Translations under genes and position numbers: made by a program
Notes under the pieces: generated by a model
The model's input: only the letters and a program-made list of their open reading frames with translations
What the model was told of the DNA's origin: nothing
The model's database searches: none
Assembly (NCBI GenBank): GCA_017524445.1
Contig: JAFXVP010000035.1
Location: 1-36,607 of the forward strand
Direction: 5' to 3'
DNA: 36,607 bases
Source of the DNA: Clostridia bacterium
GTDB lineage: Bacteria > Bacillota > Clostridia > Christensenellales > CAG-138
Shown: one piece after another, positions 33,842 to 36,607 of the stretch
Layout of the letters: the number at the start of each line of letters is the position of its first letter
How positions within the stretch are numbered: the first letter of the stretch is position 1

Positions 33842-33867
33842 CACTTTGCGAAAGAATATGATATAAT
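33839..33867 (+). promoter_or_regulatory. glgP promoter joined to the preceding terminator
   Basis: TTGCAC (33839-33844), 17 bp, TATAAT (33862-33867). The first two bases of the -35 box are the last of the terminator T-run. Transcription should start near 33874. Confidence 0.82.
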
Positions 33868-33897
33868 ACCTCCAAAGCTATGAATGGGGATGGGATT

Positions 33898-36267
33898 ATG
33901 GATACGAAGACGATCATGCAGCAAATCGAACTCGTTCTGAAACGCGACGCACAGGTCTCTCTGAAAGAGGCGACGGTACAGCAGCTTCACGCCGCGCTGG
34001 CGTCGGTCGTGATGGGCGCGATCGCCGATCCGTGGTACGAGAGCCGCCACGCGCACGAACGCACAAGAAGCACCTATTATTTCTCGGCGGAATATTTGGT
34101 CGGGCGTATGGTTTACAACAACCTTTTCGCGCTCGGGATCCTCGACGAGGTCAAAAAGGAATTCGCGGAGCGCGGACTGGACCTTGCGGCGTTCGAGGAG
34201 ATTGAGGACGCGGCGCTCGGAAACGGTGGCCTCGGCCGACTTGCCGCGTGCTTTTTGGATTCCGCTGCGACGATGAATCTGCCGCTCGACGGCTACGGCA
34301 TCCGCTATAAGTACGGTCTCTTCAAACAGACCTTTACGAACGGCTTCCAGACCGAGAGCGCGGACGACTGGCAGCGCTTCGGCGATCCGTGGAGCCGCCG
34401 CCGCGACACGCATGAGGTGCTCGTGCATTTCTCCGATCAGACCGTGCGCGCCGTGCCGTACGACATGCCGATCATCGGCTATCACACCGACAACATCGGC
34501 ACGCTGCGGCTCTGGCAGAGCGAGGCAGTGCAGGATTTCGACTTCCAGAAGTTCAACGACCAGGAATACGCCGTCGCCGTGCTCGAAAAGAACGCGGTCG
34601 AGGATATCACGCGCGTGCTGTATCCGAACGATACGACCACCGCGGGCAAGCGCCTGCGCTTAAAGCAGCAGTATTTCCTGTCCTCGGCGTCGCTGCAGGA
34701 CCTGATGTTCCGCTTCAAGCGTGAAAACCGCCCGATCACGGAGTTTGCGAATCTCGTTTCCATCCAGCTCAACGACACGCACCCGACGGTCTCCATTCCG
34801 GAGCTCATCCGGCTGCTGATGCTTGAAGGGCTCAGCTTCGACGAAGCATTCGACATTGCGCAGAGGACGTTCTCCTACACGAATCACACGGTCATGCAGG
34901 AAGCGCTCGAAAAATGGGACGTCAATCTGTTCCGGGACCTGCTGCCGGAGATCTACGACATCATCTGGCGCATCAACACCAAGCTCTGCGGCGAGATCAT
35001 GGCAATGGGGAAGGACTGCGAACCGTACGCGATCGTGTCGAACAACATCATCCGCATGGCGAACCTCGCCGTGTACGTATCGAGCTACGTCAACGGCGTC
35101 GCGGAGATCCACACGCAGATCCTGAAGGACGACGTTCTGAAGATCTGGTACGACGTTTATCCCGAACGCTTCCAGAACAAGACGAACGGCATCACGCAGC
35201 GCCGCTGGCTGGGCCTTTGCAATCCGGAACTTTCTAAGTACATCACCGAGCGCATCGGCGGCGGCTGGATCACCGACCTCGAACAGCTCAAGGGTCTGAA
35301 GCAATTCTTAAGCGACAAGGACGTCGACGAATTCATCGAGGTCAAGCGGGAAAAGAAGCGTCAGCTTCGTAAGCTGATCCGTGAGCGCGAAGGCGTCGAT
35401 CTGCCCGAATCGTTCTGCTTCGACGTGCAGGTCAAGCGCATGCACGAGTACAAGCGCCAGCTTCTGAACGCGTTCGCGATCATGGACATTTATTACGGCA
35501 TCAAGGACGGCCGCATCAAGAACTTCACGCCAACCGCGTTCATCTTCGGCGCAAAGGCTGCGCCCGGATACCTCCGTGCAAAGGCGGCGATGAAGTACAT
35601 CAACGAGATCGCGAAGAAGATCAACAGCGATCCGGACGTCAAGGATCTGATGCGCGTGGTCTTCGTGCACAACTACAATTGCTCCTACGCCGAGCACATC
35701 ATCCCGGCGGCGGACATTTCCGAGCAGATCTCGCCCGCGGGCACCGAGGCGAGCGGCACCGGCAACATGAAGCTGATGCTGAACGGCGCGGTCACGCTCG
35801 GCACCTTTGACGGCGCGAACGTCGAGATCGTACAGGAGGCGGGCGAGGAGAACAACTACGTATTCGGCTACAGCGTCGACGATCTCAACGCGCTGCGTCC
35901 GCATTACAACCCGAAGGCGATCTACGACTACGAGCCGCGCGTGCGCCGCGTGGTCGATTCGCTGATCGACGGCACGTTCTCCGACAACGGCACCGGCGTG
36001 TTCACCGACCTGCACCGCTCGCTGCTGTTCGGCAACGGCTGGCAGAAGCCGGACTACTACTTCGTCCTGCAGGAGATGCTGCCGTACATCGACCGCAAGC
36101 TCGACGCGCTGAACGACTACAAGGACATCCGCGCGTTTGCGAGAAAGTGCATCATCAATACGGCGAGCGCGGGCAAGTTCTCGTCGGACCGCACGATCCG
36201 TCAGTACGCGGACGAGATCTGGCACATCAAGGAGCTTCCGCATCACGATATGATCAAGCTCTGGTAA
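33898..36267 (+). CDS. glgP: Glycogen/alpha-glucan phosphorylase
   Basis: A 789-residue PLP enzyme releasing glucose-1-phosphate from glycogen or maltodextrin. ATG 33898 is chosen because GGGGATGGG precedes it; the in-frame ATG at 33880 has no ribosome site and lies about 6 bases from the expected transcript start. Hallmarks are AALGNGGLGRLAACFLDS near residue 106, QLNDTHPTVSIPEL near 290, and the PLP-lysine motif EASGTGNMKLMLNGAVTLGT with Lys625. Length is slightly below the usual 800-815. It is a single-gene unit with a strong promoter and a hairpin terminator. No other glycogen gene is visible. Confidence 0.95.
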   Translation: MDTKTIMQQIELVLKRDAQVSLKEATVQQLHAALASVVMGAIADPWYESRHAHERTRSTYYFSAEYLVGRMVYNNLFALGILDEVKKEFAERGLDLAAFEEIEDAALGNGGLGRLAACFLDSAATMNLPLDGYGIRYKYGLFKQTFTNGFQTESADDWQRFGDPWSRRRDTHEVLVHFSDQTVRAVPYDMPIIGYHTDNIGTLRLWQSEAVQDFDFQKFNDQEYAVAVLEKNAVEDITRVLYPNDTTTAGKRLRLKQQYFLSSASLQDLMFRFKRENRPITEFANLVSIQLNDTHPTVSIPELIRLLMLEGLSFDEAFDIAQRTFSYTNHTVMQEALEKWDVNLFRDLLPEIYDIIWRINTKLCGEIMAMGKDCEPYAIVSNNIIRMANLAVYVSSYVNGVAEIHTQILKDDVLKIWYDVYPERFQNKTNGITQRRWLGLCNPELSKYITERIGGGWITDLEQLKGLKQFLSDKDVDEFIEVKREKKRQLRKLIREREGVDLPESFCFDVQVKRMHEYKRQLLNAFAIMDIYYGIKDGRIKNFTPTAFIFGAKAAPGYLRAKAAMKYINEIAKKINSDPDVKDLMRVVFVHNYNCSYAEHIIPAADISEQISPAGTEASGTGNMKLMLNGAVTLGTFDGANVEIVQEAGEENNYVFGYSVDDLNALRPHYNPKAIYDYEPRVRRVVDSLIDGTFSDNGTGVFTDLHRSLLFGNGWQKPDYYFVLQEMLPYIDRKLDALNDYKDIRAFARKCIINTASAGKFSSDRTIRQYADEIWHIKELPHHDMIKLW

Positions 36268-36280
36268 TAGACAAACACAT

Positions 36281-36321
36281 AAAGGGGGTGTTAAGAAACA
36301 GTCATTCTTAACATCCCCTTT
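36281..36321 (+). terminator. Terminator-like hairpin after glgP
   Basis: AAAGGGGGTGTTAAGAA and TTCTTAACATCCCCTTT form a 17-bp stem with one G-T pair and a 7-nt loop. The T-run is only three bases, so termination may be partial. Its right half also marks the left end of the mosaic repeat that follows. Confidence 0.6.
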
Positions 36322-36607
36322 CATGAATTGCGGCTTTCGCCGCATGAATCCACTTCGTTACAGAGGAAGATCGCGCGACGACGCAACGCGTCGTCTGCCG
36401 CGTACCATGCTTCGCCATGAATTGCCTGTCGGCATGAATTGATAATTCATTGTCATTCAGGAAGATTTTCCGTACGGAAAATCAACATTCATGACGGCTT
36501 TGCCATCAATTCATGTGCCGTATGGCACAATTCATGTCCGCAGGACAATTCACGGAGCGAAGCGCGAATTCATCAGAAGGCCGTTAAGATTCTCTTCGAG
36601 TTTCTTA
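36286..36607. repeat. Mosaic repeat of short hairpins joined by AATTCATG (continues past window)
   Basis: The 3' end holds no gene. From 36322 a string of short palindromes is separated by copies of CATGAATT or AATTCATG: GCGGC-TTTC-GCCGC (36330-36343), ACGACGC-AAC-GCGTCGT (36378-36394), TGCC-TGTC-GGCA, the 20-bp perfect palindrome GATTTTCCGTACGGAAAATC (36464-36483), GGC-TTT-GCC, GTGCC-GTAT-GGCAC and GTCC-GCAG-GGAC-like units. The outer ends match: TTAAGAAAC at 36291 and GTTTCTTA at 36600-36607 in inverted orientation, so the element appears to be bounded by terminal inverted repeats and ends at the window edge. No coding potential. Confidence 0.7.

Noticed and set aside
33880..33897. Upstream ATG at 33880 as the glgP start
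   Set aside because: It has no ribosome site and lies about six bases from the predicted transcript start, whereas GGGGATGGG precedes the ATG at 33898.

Overview
The window reads as a chromosomal segment of a GC-rich anaerobic Clostridia-type Firmicute, probably a gut or rumen lineage. This is inferred from the holB-ricT and mreC-mreD-PBP2 gene orders, strong sigma-A-type promoters with 17-bp spacers, many lipoproteins with Pro/Thr-rich linkers, a TnpV-type mobile-element protein and a selenium-dependent molybdenum hydroxylase cluster. No rRNA or other taxonomic marker is present, so the placement is approximate.

Left part (1-8.1 kb): the 3' end of a BcrA-type ABC ATPase is followed by a composite of intergenic repeats. 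Next comes a secreted-protein locus: lipoprotein A1, membrane-anchored CARDB-like protein B1, small lipoprotein C1, unrelated lipoprotein D, then a second A2 / B2 remnant / C2 set. The A-B-C unit has been duplicated. In the second copy almost all of B is deleted, leaving its transmembrane tail, and C carries a 1-bp frameshift. A TnpV-like gene and tRNA-Asn(GUU), both on the minus strand, follow.

Middle (8.8-16.3 kb): a small membrane protein, holB (DNA polymerase III delta') and ricT (PSP1/YaaT) form one operon. An EamA transporter and a small Imm32-like protein follow. The serine genes serC and serA come next, with convergent threonine synthase (thrC) on the other strand. Between thrC and the divergent ssnA lies a 134-bp array of 9-bp repeats with an internal dyad, flanked by two clear promoters.

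Purine/selenium cluster (16.6-23.5 kb): ssnA, ygfK and a selenium-dependent xanthine dehydrogenase-like gene form one tight operon, known from other bacteria as the selenium-dependent molybdenum hydroxylase set. Two tandem membrane-anchored PIG-L deacetylases follow. A minus-strand SsuBC/TauBC-like ABC permease and ATPase pair, without a substrate-binding protein, converges on them.

Cell-wall and storage part (28.2-36.6 kb): a 54-residue membrane protein, mreC, mreD and a class B PBP (PBP2 type), then an NlpC/P60 endopeptidase with two peptidoglycan-binding domains that may be translated from a leaderless mRNA, and finally glycogen phosphorylase. The window ends inside an unusual mosaic repeat of many short hairpins joined by AATTCATG. 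The most distinctive signals are the 9-bp array, the decayed duplicate locus, the hairpin mosaic, and the recurrent use of terminator DNA as part of the next promoter.
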